Shown here: piece after piece, positions 51,781 through 60,900 of the stretch | How the letters are laid out: the number at the start of each line of letters is the position of its first letter | Numbering within the stretch: the first letter of the stretch is position 1 | From: Agaribacterium haliotis | GTDB lineage: Bacteria > Pseudomonadota > Gammaproteobacteria > Pseudomonadales > Cellvibrionaceae | NCBI RefSeq assembly: GCF_002312815.1 | Contig: NZ_NKQJ01000001.1 | Span: forward strand, 248,126-312,125 | DNA: 64,000 nt | Reading direction: 5' to 3' | Program-made: the position numbers and the translations under genes | Notes under the pieces: generated by a model | The model's database searches: none | Seen by the model: the letters and a program-made list of their open reading frames with translations, nothing else | What the model was told of the DNA's origin: nothing

Positions 51781-52782
51781 TTAGAGTGGGCGAATACCTA
51801 CGGCTGCCTTGACTTGGGCAAGCAGAGGACGGCTCAGAGCTCGCGCTTTTTCCGCGCCTTGCTGCAAAACCGCTTCAATGTCTGAGCTGTTGGCCATCAA
51901 CTGCTCGTATTTTTCACGCGGCTCGGCGAGCTCTTCATTAATCAAATCCGCAAGTTGTTTCTTAGCTTCACCCCAGGCGATGCCATCGGCAAAGGCCTGG
52001 CGCATCTGCTCACACTGCTCATCCGTTGCAAAGGCCTGCCACAGCTGAAATACGGTAGAGCCATCCGGGTCTTTTGGCTCGCCGGGCTCGAGCAAGTTGG
52101 TTTTGATCTTATTGATGTGTTTGCGCAGTTTTTTCTCGGGCAAAAACAAAGGAATCGTATTGTTGTAGCTTTTGCTCATTTTGCGGCCATCAAGACCCTG
52201 AAGTACCGCAACGTTGTCGTCGACACGAGCTTGCGGCTGCACAAATACCTCGCCAAAGTGGTGATTAAAACGCCCAGCAATATCGCGTGCCATTTCAACG
52301 TGCTGGATCTGATCCTTACCGACCGGAACATCGCTGGCGTTAAACATTAAAATATCGGCCGCCATAAGAACTGGGTAACTAAATAAGCCCATGGTCACAG
52401 CGCTATCGGCATCGAGCCCATCGGCAACATTCTGATCGACCGCGGCCTTGTAGGCGTGCGCGCGATTCATAAGGCCCTTGGCGGTCATGCAGCTTAGCAC
52501 CCAGTTCAGCTCAGAGATCTCAGGCACATCGCTCTGGCGATAAAATACCGCTTTGTCCGTATCCAGCCCTAACGCCAGCCACGTTGCCGCAATCTCTTTG
52601 GTACTTTGTTGAATTTTCTCGGGGTCCTGGCATTTAATCAACGCGTGTAAATCTGCAAGGAAAAAGAAAGCCTGCGAGTCATCGCTGACACTGCGGATCG
52701 CAGGGCGAATCGCGCCGACATAGTTACCCAGATGCGGCGTACCGGTCGTAGTAATACCTGTGAGAATACGAGATTTGGTCAT
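51781..52782 (-). CDS. trpS: Tryptophanyl-tRNA synthetase
   Basis: 333 residues. The class I motifs are [12 protein letters not shown] (HIGH-like, PHLGN at 16-20) and [10 protein letters not shown] (KMSKS). It charges tRNA-Trp. The start ATG at 52782 is 72 bases after the mannosyltransferase stop. Complete and of normal length for the short bacterial type. Confidence 0.97.
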   Translation of the reverse strand: MTKSRILTGITTTGTPHLGNYVGAIRPAIRSVSDDSQAFFFLADLHALIKCQDPEKIQQSTKEIAATWLALGLDTDKAVFYRQSDVPEISELNWVLSCMTAKGLMNRAHAYKAAVDQNVADGLDADSAVTMGLFSYPVLMAADILMFNASDVPVGKDQIQHVEMARDIAGRFNHHFGEVFVQPQARVDDNVAVLQGLDGRKMSKSYNNTIPLFLPEKKLRKHINKIKTNLLEPGEPKDPDGSTVFQLWQAFATDEQCEQMRQAFADGIAWGEAKKQLADLINEELAEPREKYEQLMANSSDIEAVLQQGAEKARALSRPLLAQVKAAVGIRPL

Positions 52783-52854
52783 GCGAGCTCTCTTGTTATG
52801 TTACAGATTATCGGCGGCGAGCTTAGTTAGCCGCGCTAAAACAAAAGCTCTGCA

Positions 52855-53976
52855 TCATACTCGCTGCGCTCGGGAATGAAAATCCAAAGCCGCTTTAAAA
52901 GCGCGCTGATAAGCCGGGCGCAAGGCCTGCCATGACAAGCTGTCAACATCATTGGCCGGCCAGCTGCAATCACCGGCGATATAGTTCTGCAGTAGCTTGG
53001 CTGCGTGCTGAGCTTCGCGCTCAAGCTCATCAGATGTATCGTAACAGTAAGCGTGAGCGATATATTCCGGGTAAGCCAACCGCTTTGGCACCAGCGGCAC
53101 GCAGCCACAGGCCATCGCTTCAAGCACGGCAAGCCCCTGAAAGTCGTGCAGGGCTGTCGACACCACAACATCGCAGCGGCGCAGCAAATCCAAATAGTCG
53201 CTGCGTGCCTCAAGCGGCCCCCAAGAACCCAGCCAACCTCGCTCATTGAGTAAACTGTGCAGCTGCGCCATACAGCTCGGCTGCTTGCGAAAACGCTGAC
53301 CCACGATGTGCCAGCTCAAGTTCAAACTTGGATCGAGTTGTTTGACCAGACAAAGCAGGCGCTCCGGGCCCTTGTCATATTCCCAGCGATGATTCCAGAC
53401 CAAATCAACACGCGGCCCTTGAAGGCGTCGGTCGCGTAAGTTGCTGTGCGCAAATATATCGTCAGCAAGGCCAACGGCCAACACCGCACTGCGCTTTTCT
53501 AAGCTGGCGAGTGTATTCGCAGGCACAGCATCCGGTAAACGCTGAAGCAGCGCTTGCAGGCCATCAAAAAAAGTCCTGCGATTAAAAGCACTGTTAAAGA
53601 CAACATAATCTGCCGCGAGCGCCGAATAAAAATTAATCAGCTGCGCTTCAAGCAGGGAGTGTTTTGACGCACTATCGGGGTAAGCAAACTGATTTTCGTG
53701 AAAGAAAACTAAAGTGGGGCACGGCGCCAGCGCTGGGTACAAACCCTTCAGGCCGGCGACATCAACCATCGAGGTGGCGATAAGCAAGTCGTAATCTTTT
53801 TGTAATCGGCGCAGTTGATCTGCAAAATACAGGGCATTACCGCGAATACGCCAGGCAAAGTGACGCGCCGGCAGCGTCAGTACCGTGCACTCAAACTCGG
53901 TAAAAGCCTGGCAGAGCCCCTCTCGCCAACTGCGATGACTGGCGGCGTCATACGCTGAAAGTAGCAGTACACGCAC
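52855..53976 (-). CDS. tRNA-queuosine alpha-mannosyltransferase (DUF3524)
   Basis: 373 residues, GT-B glycosyltransferase. The N-terminus MRVLLLSAYDAASHRSWREG, then LPARHFAWRIRGNAL and VFFHENQFAYP are hallmarks of the DUF3524/GTDC1 family, whose members mannosylate queuosine in tRNA-Asp. The C-terminal domain has WNHRWEYDKGPERLL and the nucleotide-sugar motif LAVLEAMACGCVPLVPKRLAYPEY. It lies ten bases after the cyclic-nucleotide-binding gene and upstream of trpS, so tRNA functions cluster here. Activity in this organism is inferred. Confidence 0.85.
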   Translation of the reverse strand: MRVLLLSAYDAASHRSWREGLCQAFTEFECTVLTLPARHFAWRIRGNALYFADQLRRLQKDYDLLIATSMVDVAGLKGLYPALAPCPTLVFFHENQFAYPDSASKHSLLEAQLINFYSALAADYVVFNSAFNRRTFFDGLQALLQRLPDAVPANTLASLEKRSAVLAVGLADDIFAHSNLRDRRLQGPRVDLVWNHRWEYDKGPERLLCLVKQLDPSLNLSWHIVGQRFRKQPSCMAQLHSLLNERGWLGSWGPLEARSDYLDLLRRCDVVVSTALHDFQGLAVLEAMACGCVPLVPKRLAYPEYIAHAYCYDTSDELEREAQHAAKLLQNYIAGDCSWPANDVDSLSWQALRPAYQRAFKAALDFHSRAQRV

Positions 53977-53985
53977 AATCTGTTT

Positions 53986-55062
53986 TTAAGCGGCAGCTTC
54001 GGAAGACTCTTCGAGAATATAGGCTTCGAAGCCTGCTTGACAGAGCAAATGCGCCGCGATTTTAGAGCGGCTTCCGGCGTCGCCGACCACCACATAGACC
54101 TTGGTTTTAGCGAGGTCCATCATTGAGCTTCGCAATCTCGACAGCGGCAAATTAATACTCTCTTTATGGTGAGCAACACGATATTCCAGAGGCATTTTCA
54201 CATCGATAAGCTTGTAGGCGCGATCGAGCTGCTCCAGCGCTTCCTGGCTAACGTACTGCAGTACCGGCTCACTCAACAGCGCCTGAAAGTCTTCGGCATT
54301 CAGGCGCTTAAGCTGCCCGGGCTCAGTCATCGTCACCGTTGCATTTCTAAGTGTCGAGCCCAGTAGAGCCTCTTCTCCAAAGTGCTGACCGGGCCCGAGC
54401 TCAACATTAACACTGTCGCTGTGATTGCTGACCCGAGCCTTGCCGTTGGCAATCACGTAAAAGTAGTCGCCCTTCTCCCCTTCTTTAACCACAACCTGAG
54501 CCGGCTCGGCCTCAACATCTTCAAACTTGGCAAATAGATCCTGCACGTGGGTAAGCGGAACACGCGAAAACAAAGGCGACTTTAACAGCGCCGACATCCA
54601 GTCACCGGCTTCTTCCTCGTGCACCTCTTCAACTTCAATCACGTCAAACGAGCCCGTTTGAGTCGGATCAAAATCCTGGTGGCGAGCACTCATCTCGGCC
54701 TCAAACGCCGATTCAGCAGATTCTGACCAAGCGGTGATTCGGTCGAGCGCTTCGGCATCAATAGAAAAAATGCTCGCCGTTGGGCCTTTGACAACACAGG
54801 AACAGCGCGTAGGATTCTCGGGATTCAACATTGTGCGCGACTGCACCGTAGAAGACTTGATCGCCGTCGCCTGGTACTGGCTATCGATAAGATCGACGTG
54901 ACCGTCCAATAAGAAGTAGCGTGCAGCAACAGCGCGGCCGCGCTTAAAAATCATCTGACCCTTTTCAAGCTGCTCGAGCTTAATGTGCTCAAGTGCCTCA
55001 ACGAGATACTCGTCTTGTAAACCATCAAAAGGGGTAAATTGCTTAAGGAGATCTTTTTCCAT
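53986..55062 (-). CDS. Cyclic-nucleotide-binding and rhodanese-like protein
   Basis: 358 residues, no signal peptide. Two cNMP-binding folds: a diverged one (about 10-125, FKRGRAVAARYFLLDGHVDL) and a better one (about 165-265, VVKEGEKGDYFYVIANGKAR, FGEEALLGSTLRNATVTM, with the Glu-Ala...Arg phosphate cassette). A rhodanese-like domain (about 270-350) ends it; the catalytic Cys is missing (VVVGDAGSRS where active enzymes have Cys before the Gly-x-Arg-Ser loop), so it probably binds rather than transfers sulfur. No DNA-binding domain is seen. Similar CNB-rhodanese proteins occur in gammaproteobacteria; role unknown. Confidence 0.82.
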   Translation of the reverse strand: MEKDLLKQFTPFDGLQDEYLVEALEHIKLEQLEKGQMIFKRGRAVAARYFLLDGHVDLIDSQYQATAIKSSTVQSRTMLNPENPTRCSCVVKGPTASIFSIDAEALDRITAWSESAESAFEAEMSARHQDFDPTQTGSFDVIEVEEVHEEEAGDWMSALLKSPLFSRVPLTHVQDLFAKFEDVEAEPAQVVVKEGEKGDYFYVIANGKARVSNHSDSVNVELGPGQHFGEEALLGSTLRNATVTMTEPGQLKRLNAEDFQALLSEPVLQYVSQEALEQLDRAYKLIDVKMPLEYRVAHHKESINLPLSRLRSSMMDLAKTKVYVVVGDAGSRSKIAAHLLCQAGFEAYILEESSEAAA

Positions 55063-55180
55063 TGCTGCCAGTCGGTCGCTATGATTATTTGCCGACTATT
55101 ATTGCCGAAATTTGACCAGCAAGCAGCGCTAATTGTCACATTTACATATTTTTTTGTACTGAAATGACAACTTTAATAGC

Positions 55181-55642
55181 TCATCTGCCACAAACCCGGT
55201 CTAGCACCCGGTAGGCAATGTCGGGGCTAAAACCGCGGGCATGAAGAAAACGCAAACGCTTAGCTTTGTCTTTGGCTTCGGTCGGTGCATCGAGCTTGAA
55301 TTTTCGAACATACACTTCAAACGCCTGTTCAAACCACTGATCAGCATAGTGTTCAATTAACTCACTTATGCGTGTTTCAGCTATGCCTTTTTGACGAAGA
55401 TCCTGACGAATACGCAAGGGCCCTTTACCTTGCTCAACGCGATAGCGCACAAAAGCCTCACTGAAACGCTCATCGCTTTGCAAACCTTGCTCAGCTAAGC
55501 TGTCGAGCAGCGCTTCGACCTGGCGCAGGTCGTCACATTTTTGCCCCAGCTTTTGCGTTAATTCGGCTCGGCTGTATTCACGCCGAGCCAACAGCGCCAG
55601 AGCCTGATTCAAAAGCTGCTGACGCAGTTGGTCGGCCGCCAC
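55181..55642 (-). CDS. recX: RecA regulator RecX
   Basis: 153 residues, three tandem three-helix repeats: ALALLARREYSRAELTQKLG, SDERFSEAFVRYRVEQGKGP, RIRQDLRQKGIAE, and KRLRFLHARGFSPDIAYRVL. RecX binds the RecA filament and limits its activity. It starts five bases after the recA stop and is co-transcribed with it. Confidence 0.95.
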   Translation of the reverse strand: MAADQLRQQLLNQALALLARREYSRAELTQKLGQKCDDLRQVEALLDSLAEQGLQSDERFSEAFVRYRVEQGKGPLRIRQDLRQKGIAETRISELIEHYADQWFEQAFEVYVRKFKLDAPTEAKDKAKRLRFLHARGFSPDIAYRVLDRVCGR

Positions 55643-55647
55643 AGAAA

Positions 55648-56682
55648 CTATGCCTCGCCAGCGACTTCGCTGTCTTGCTCGGCTGCAGGTGCTTCCACAC
55701 CGAGCAGCTCGGCTTTAATTTTTTGCTCAAGCAACTCGGCAATCTCCGGGTGCTCACGCAAATAATTCATGGAATTGGCTTTGCCCTGGCCAATCTTATC
55801 GCCTTGGTAGCTGTACCAAGCACCGGCTTTTTCTATGTAGCCAAGTTTGACACCGTAATCGATAATTTCGCCAAGCCGGTTAATGCCTTTGCCGTAGAGA
55901 ATCTGAAATTCAGTTTGCTTAAACGGCGGTGCAACCTTGTTTTTAACAACCTTCACGCGCGTCTCAGAGCCCGTTACTTCGTCACCCTCTTTAACAGCGC
56001 CAATACGGCGAATATCGAGGCGCACAGAAGAATAAAACTTCAGTGCATTACCGCCTGTTGTGGTTTCAGGGTTGCCAAACATCACGCCAATCTTCATGCG
56101 AATCTGGTTAATAAAGATCGCAAGACAGTTGGCATTTTTGATATTGCCGGTGATTTTTCGCAAGGCCTGGCTCATCAAGCGCGCCTGCAAACCGACGTGA
56201 TGGTCACCCATCTCACCTTCAATTTCAGCTTTTGGCGTCAGCGCCGCGACCGAGTCGACAACCAATACATCAACCGCGCCCGAACGCACCAACATATCGG
56301 CAACTTCCAAAGCCTGCTCACCGGTATCGGGCTGAGAAATAATCAAATCATCAACGTTAACGCCAAGCTTTTCGGCATAGATGGGATCGAGCGCGTGTTC
56401 GGCATCAACAAACGCACAGGTACCACCGGCCTTCTGCGCTTCGGCAATCACCTGCAGCGTAAGCGTAGTTTTACCCGAAGATTCAGGGCCGTAGATCTCA
56501 ACAATACGGCCTTTAGGCAAACCACCGATGCCCAGTGCAACATCGAGCCCCAGAGAACCGGTTGAAATACTTGGAATTGCGACATTTTCCCTGTCACCGA
56601 GACGCATGACTGTGCCTTTGCCAAACTGTCTGTCAATCTGGGCTAAAGCCGCAGCCAACGCTTTCTCTTTGTTGCTATCCAT
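55648..56682 (-). CDS. recA: Recombinase RecA
   Basis: 344 residues. Walker [10 protein letters not shown] at 65-73, [30 protein letters not shown] (Walker B), loop L1 [13 protein letters not shown], loop L2 [20 protein letters not shown] and an acidic C-terminal tail. It carries out strand exchange and triggers LexA cleavage. LexA-like half sites lie about 75-110 bases upstream. Order pncC-recA-recX is standard for gammaproteobacteria. Confidence 0.98.
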   Translation of the reverse strand: MDSNKEKALAAALAQIDRQFGKGTVMRLGDRENVAIPSISTGSLGLDVALGIGGLPKGRIVEIYGPESSGKTTLTLQVIAEAQKAGGTCAFVDAEHALDPIYAEKLGVNVDDLIISQPDTGEQALEVADMLVRSGAVDVLVVDSVAALTPKAEIEGEMGDHHVGLQARLMSQALRKITGNIKNANCLAIFINQIRMKIGVMFGNPETTTGGNALKFYSSVRLDIRRIGAVKEGDEVTGSETRVKVVKNKVAPPFKQTEFQILYGKGINRLGEIIDYGVKLGYIEKAGAWYSYQGDKIGQGKANSMNYLREHPEIAELLEQKIKAELLGVEAPAAEQDSEVAGEA

Positions 56683-56756
56683 TGGGTCACCTCTAAATTT
56701 CGGAAATCAAATATCGGAAGCCGATTTCAACTTATAGGCCAAGCCTAAATGATAAA

Positions 56757-56795
56757 TACTGTATATGCAACCATATACTAGGTTTTTATACAGTA
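56757..56795 (-). promoter_or_regulatory. Candidate LexA sites upstream of recA
   Basis: Two imperfect LexA boxes lie side by side: CTGTATATGCAACCAT (56759-56774) and CTAGGTTTTTATACAG (56778-56793). Each has one consensus half (CTG or CAG with 10 bases between) and one half with a single mismatch. The two good halves, TACTGTATA and TATACAGTA, are exact reverse complements at the outer edges. The second box overlaps the pncC stop. recA is a universal LexA target, but neither box is perfect. Confidence 0.5.
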
Positions 56796-57280
56796 GTTGA
56801 TGAAATAAAAGCGAGCACCGCGCGCAGGCCAAACTCAGTCGCCTGGCGGCGGACCTCGGCGCGATCGCCGTCAAACAGACAGCGCTGCACTTTAGGCTGT
56901 TTCAAGCTGCCCCAGGCAAAGCAAACCGTGCCAACGGGCTTTTGCTCAGAGCCACCACCCGGGCCGGCAATACCGCTTACAGCAAGGCCAATATCGGCTC
57001 CACTGCGCATTAAAGCCCCGCGCAACATTGCCTCAACAACGGCTTCGCTAACGGCTCCGTGGCGCTCAAATAACCCTGTATCAACACCCAATAAATCGTG
57101 TTTCGCCTGGTTACTGTATGTGACAAAGCCCTGTTCAAACCAAGCGGAGCTGCCCGGCACATCGGTAACAGCCGCGGCAATCAGGCCGCCGGTGCACGAT
57201 TCGGCACAGGTGAATTGCCTATGGCCGCGCTGCAAACACTGGCCGAGCTCTAAACTTAGATTGTATATATCGCTGTTCAT
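56786..57280 (-). CDS. pncC: Nicotinamide-nucleotide amidase PncC (CinA C-domain)
   Basis: 164 residues from the ATG at 57280 with AAGGTG eight bases upstream; 15 more codons are open upstream but would lie outside the family. Motifs: FTCAESCTGGLIAAAVTDVP (Ser nucleophile region), VSEAVVEAML, AVSGIAGPGGGSEQKPVGTV. It deamidates NMN in pyridine nucleotide recycling. Stand-alone, without the CinA N-terminal domain, as usual upstream of recA. Confidence 0.94.
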   Translation of the reverse strand: MNSDIYNLSLELGQCLQRGHRQFTCAESCTGGLIAAAVTDVPGSSAWFEQGFVTYSNQAKHDLLGVDTGLFERHGAVSEAVVEAMLRGALMRSGADIGLAVSGIAGPGGGSEQKPVGTVCFAWGSLKQPKVQRCLFDGDRAEVRRQATEFGLRAVLAFISSTTV

Positions 57281-57383
57281 GGGCCGCACCTTAGTCGATT
57301 CAGCTTTAGCTGAAAACCCTGGCACTACTGCTCAGCCCCTTTGCTGATCTACAATAGCCCTGAAACTTCCACGGACAGACACC

Positions 57384-57839
57384 ATGAAAGGCTTGATTAT
57401 TAAAGTCGCGATGATGCTATTTATAGTTATCGGCATATCCAATTACCTGATCTATATAAAAACAGGAAAGAGCCCCTTTGCCGACCTTGGCAGCGGCTTA
57501 AGCTTTGCTGATCTCAAAGTCAAAGCCCCTTCCCTGCCTGCAGGCAAACAAAAAGCCTATAAATGGGTCGATGAACACGGCGTTACCCACTACAGCAGTG
57601 AAGCACCACCAGAACAGATGCAAGCGCAAGTGCTGGAAGTCGATCCCCAACAAAATATTATTCAGGGCATCGAAATCAAAGCGGAACAGGCAGCCGAGCC
57701 CAATCAATCCGAGCAGCAGCCGGTTGTCCTGCCCGCCAACCCATATAACCCCGAAACCGTTCGCCAGCTGATCGATGATGCCAAAGCAGTGCAACAAACC
57801 CTTAATCAGCGCTATGAAGATTTAGATAAAGTTCAGTAA
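57384..57839 (+). CDS. DUF4124-domain protein
   Basis: 151 residues. An N-terminal membrane segment (about 5-25, IIKVAMMLFIVIGISNYLIY) is followed by the DUF4124 motif YKWVDEHGVTHYSSEAP (about 59-75) and a Gln/Glu/Pro-rich stretch ending in a helix. DUF4124 proteins are periplasmic or membrane-anchored; their function is not established. It is divergent from pncC across 103 bases and ends before a terminator. Confidence 0.85.
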   Translation: MKGLIIKVAMMLFIVIGISNYLIYIKTGKSPFADLGSGLSFADLKVKAPSLPAGKQKAYKWVDEHGVTHYSSEAPPEQMQAQVLEVDPQQNIIQGIEIKAEQAAEPNQSEQQPVVLPANPYNPETVRQLIDDAKAVQQTLNQRYEDLDKVQ

Positions 57840-57892
57840 ACGTGGCGGCTTGCGTCGCCCGGCATAACAAAAAGCAAGCCAGCAGGTAAAAC

Positions 57893-57920
57893 AAGGGCCC
57901 TGCCGGGCCCCTTTATCTTA
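57893..57920 (+). terminator. Terminator after the DUF4124 gene
   Basis: GGGCCC-TGCC-GGGCCC forms a 6-bp GC-only stem with flanking AA/TT and is followed by CTTTATCTT on the plus strand, 55 bases after the stop. It can also serve the convergent large gene weakly. Confidence 0.6.
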
Positions 57921-57955
57921 AGCCTATACTGCCGCGTTGCGCAGCAAGCAAACGC

Positions 57956-60900
57956 TTAATCAACCGTTACCAGCACGGTATCCACATAAGCACCATCTTT
58001 TGTGCGCACGGTAATGGTTGCGCTACCTGCACGATTTGCTGTTAACAAGCCGCTGGGGTTCGGCGTCACTACCTGCCAGTTGGTGCTGTTAAACGTGACG
58101 CCCTGTTGTGATGCGCACGCAGGGAAAACCTGGTAATCGAGTGGCCGCTGCTCACCAACTGACATCGCGAATGTCTCGGCAACAATATCAACACCACTAA
58201 CACTTACCCATGACGTATCACAGGGTTCCGGCGTTGGTTCCGGTGTTGGTTCCGGTGTTGGCTCCGGTGCAATTGATAGCAAATTAATCACAAAGTTATC
58301 GCCAAAATAGTCACCACCCTCGTTGCCCCACATCCAGATGCGGTAGTTGTCGTTTGCATTGGCGCTGGTGCGAAAACGGAACTGATACAACTCATACGTG
58401 CTCGAGTGAATCTGGGCGTTCACAATAAATGCTCCTGTGCTTACATTGCTCGCACCTATGTAAAAGGCCTCACCAATAACGCCCACTCGCGCGCGAATAC
58501 TGACTTCATAGTCGCGATTTGGCTCAAGTTGCAATACTTGGTTAATGCCACCATTACCAGCGATATAAGCGGCGTTTGCACCGGCGTAAACAAAATTGTT
58601 CCCCCGCTCAGCAGCGGCCGAAGTATTACCAAAGGTCGTCCAGCCATCTAAACCCTGCTCAAAATCACTGTTTGCCATCAGCGAGCTAAGGCCCGGTTGC
58701 GCCGTGGTTTCAGGACTTGGCAACGGCGCAGGGGTCGGCTGCGCCGTTGCACTCGGCACAGGCGTCGGTTGCGCGCTCACTTGCGGCGTTGGCGCGGCGC
58801 TTGGCACTGGTGACGCGCTGGGTAAAACGTCAGGGCTAGGCGAAAAAACTGGGCTTGGGCTTGGGCTTGGGCTTGGGCTTGGGCTTGGGCTTGGGCTTGG
58901 GCTTGGGCTTGGGCTTGGCAGTAACGCCAACTCATCTGCACTGGGCAGTAACAGGTAATCAATATTCAGCGCGTTGTTGCGCTGCGAACGCAGGGCACTT
59001 GCCGGAACAGCCTCGGCCAACCAAGCGGCGGGGATATTGCCGTAGATATACGGGTCGCTCTGCAGAGGTTGGCGGCGGTGATCCTCCGGTGCGTTAACTC
59101 CTGCGCGAAATGCCAGCGCGTCGAGGTCTAGACCTCCGCGTCCCTCTTGCGTGTGACAGCTCAAACAAAACGTATTGGCGCGAGATTCAGGCCGGGGACG
59201 GTCGCGGTACAGCGGGCCTTCGGGGAAGTTAATCGCCTCGCGTAAGCTAATTAAGTTCGCGGGGATATTTTGTAAATGCGCCGCATAGTCATAACTGTAA
59301 TCGTGGTAACACGCATACGCGGCGTAACTTGCCTGGCCACTACTTGCCAGGCGGTTGCTGATTTGAGAGTGAGAGACTTGCGGGTAAGTGTTGGCGAGCT
59401 CGCGCCAATAGCCCTGCTCTACATCGCGCAGCGCAACTAAGCTGCCTTTTGCGTGGTTGCAAGCGAGCTCGGGATTCACAAGCTCGGCAAAAACCTTGAA
59501 ATCGTCAATCCAGCCGCGAAACGATCGGTTGCCACCGCCGTTGTCACCGAGGCTCAAGCTACCCGGGCTCAAGACAAACAGCGGCTGATCACTGAGCCAG
59601 GAGTCGGCTTTAAAGCCGTTAATATAGGTCTCAATATAGCGGTTGCCCTGGCTAAGCTGAAACGCGAGATGCATCCAACCGCCATCGGGAATCGCGACCA
59701 GGGTATCTACCTCGTGCAGTGTTTCGCCCGAAGCATCAACAAACACAATTCGATTGTTATCGCGCAGTCGAATTTGCGATGCATCCGGAAAACTCAGCAA
59801 ATCCCGCTCGGCGCTGTTGTCGCGGCTGTCGATAAAAATGCTGTAGTACCACGGGCTTTGCAGTACATCTTGCGACTGCTCATCAATCGTGTAGTGAAGG
59901 CCTATGCCGTTGCCATCAAGCCAGTAACCTTTGCCGGTCACACCGCCGTTGGCGACAATCTCAGCCCGACCATCACCGCTCATCTCAGCAAACAGCGGCT
60001 TGTTCCAGTGCGGGGACGTCGCCGAATTTTGCAGCGCACCGCTAAGCACTGCCTTGACGTTGTACTGGGTATTAAAGCGAAGCTGCTGCACCATATGAGA
60101 GACAATAAAACCATGGACATTTAAATAATCGTCAAACACAACTTCGTCACTCGAGCGGCCGCTACTCATCAACCAGCTCACATCAGCTGGGCTGACCGGG
60201 CGCATGGATTCAAGCATATTAAAGCGGTGCTCGTTCGAATCAAAAAAACTGCTGTTGGGCACATTGCCATTGGGCATCGTGTGAATATCCCGGCTGCGCG
60301 TATCGCCAACACGCTTGTAACCGCTGTCCCCCGCTTCGGGCTCGTACAATAAAACATCGCGGTGCGCGTTGTGCTGCACATTCTCCATATGGTCCATATG
60401 GTTGATCATATTGTCGAGCAAGACCATTTTCCCTCGAGTCCAAAGCCCCATCAGCGTGCGCCCGTTCAGCGGTGAATTCTCCGCACTGTCATTACAACCA
60501 CCGTAGAGCGCAAGAATATCGTCCGGGCAACGCGTGCTATAACCCGACCCAGCCAAACGGCCGCCAATCGAGGTAAAACTGATATTGGCGCCGGCTTTAT
60601 CTATCCACGGATAAGTGCCAAAACCAAAACCGTCGGGCAACACCAAACGTTCGCCGCGGTGATCAACGGTTTCAAACTCGTGCATGGCAAAACCGTAACG
60701 CTGGTTAATCGTCGCATCGTAAGGCGCGTGGCCAATCGGATATCGGTCGGTAAACTGGTCGACGTCACAGGCGGCAAAATCATCTGGGTTGTCGTTTACG
60801 TAATAGACAATATCGGATTCAACGCTGCGCTGGCTGCCATCGGGATGGCGCCACGAAAAGCGCGCATTGTCACTGCGCGATACCAACAAGTGACCGTCGC

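Noticed and set aside
55675..56565. Long open frame (296 codons) on the plus strand opposite recA
   Set aside because: It is antisense to recA, has no ribosome site or protein-like motif, and arises from codon bias of recA.
59453..60124. Open frame of 223 codons on the plus strand
   Set aside because: Antisense to the LamG/haem gene; composition has no domain or signal and the true gene on the other strand is clear.
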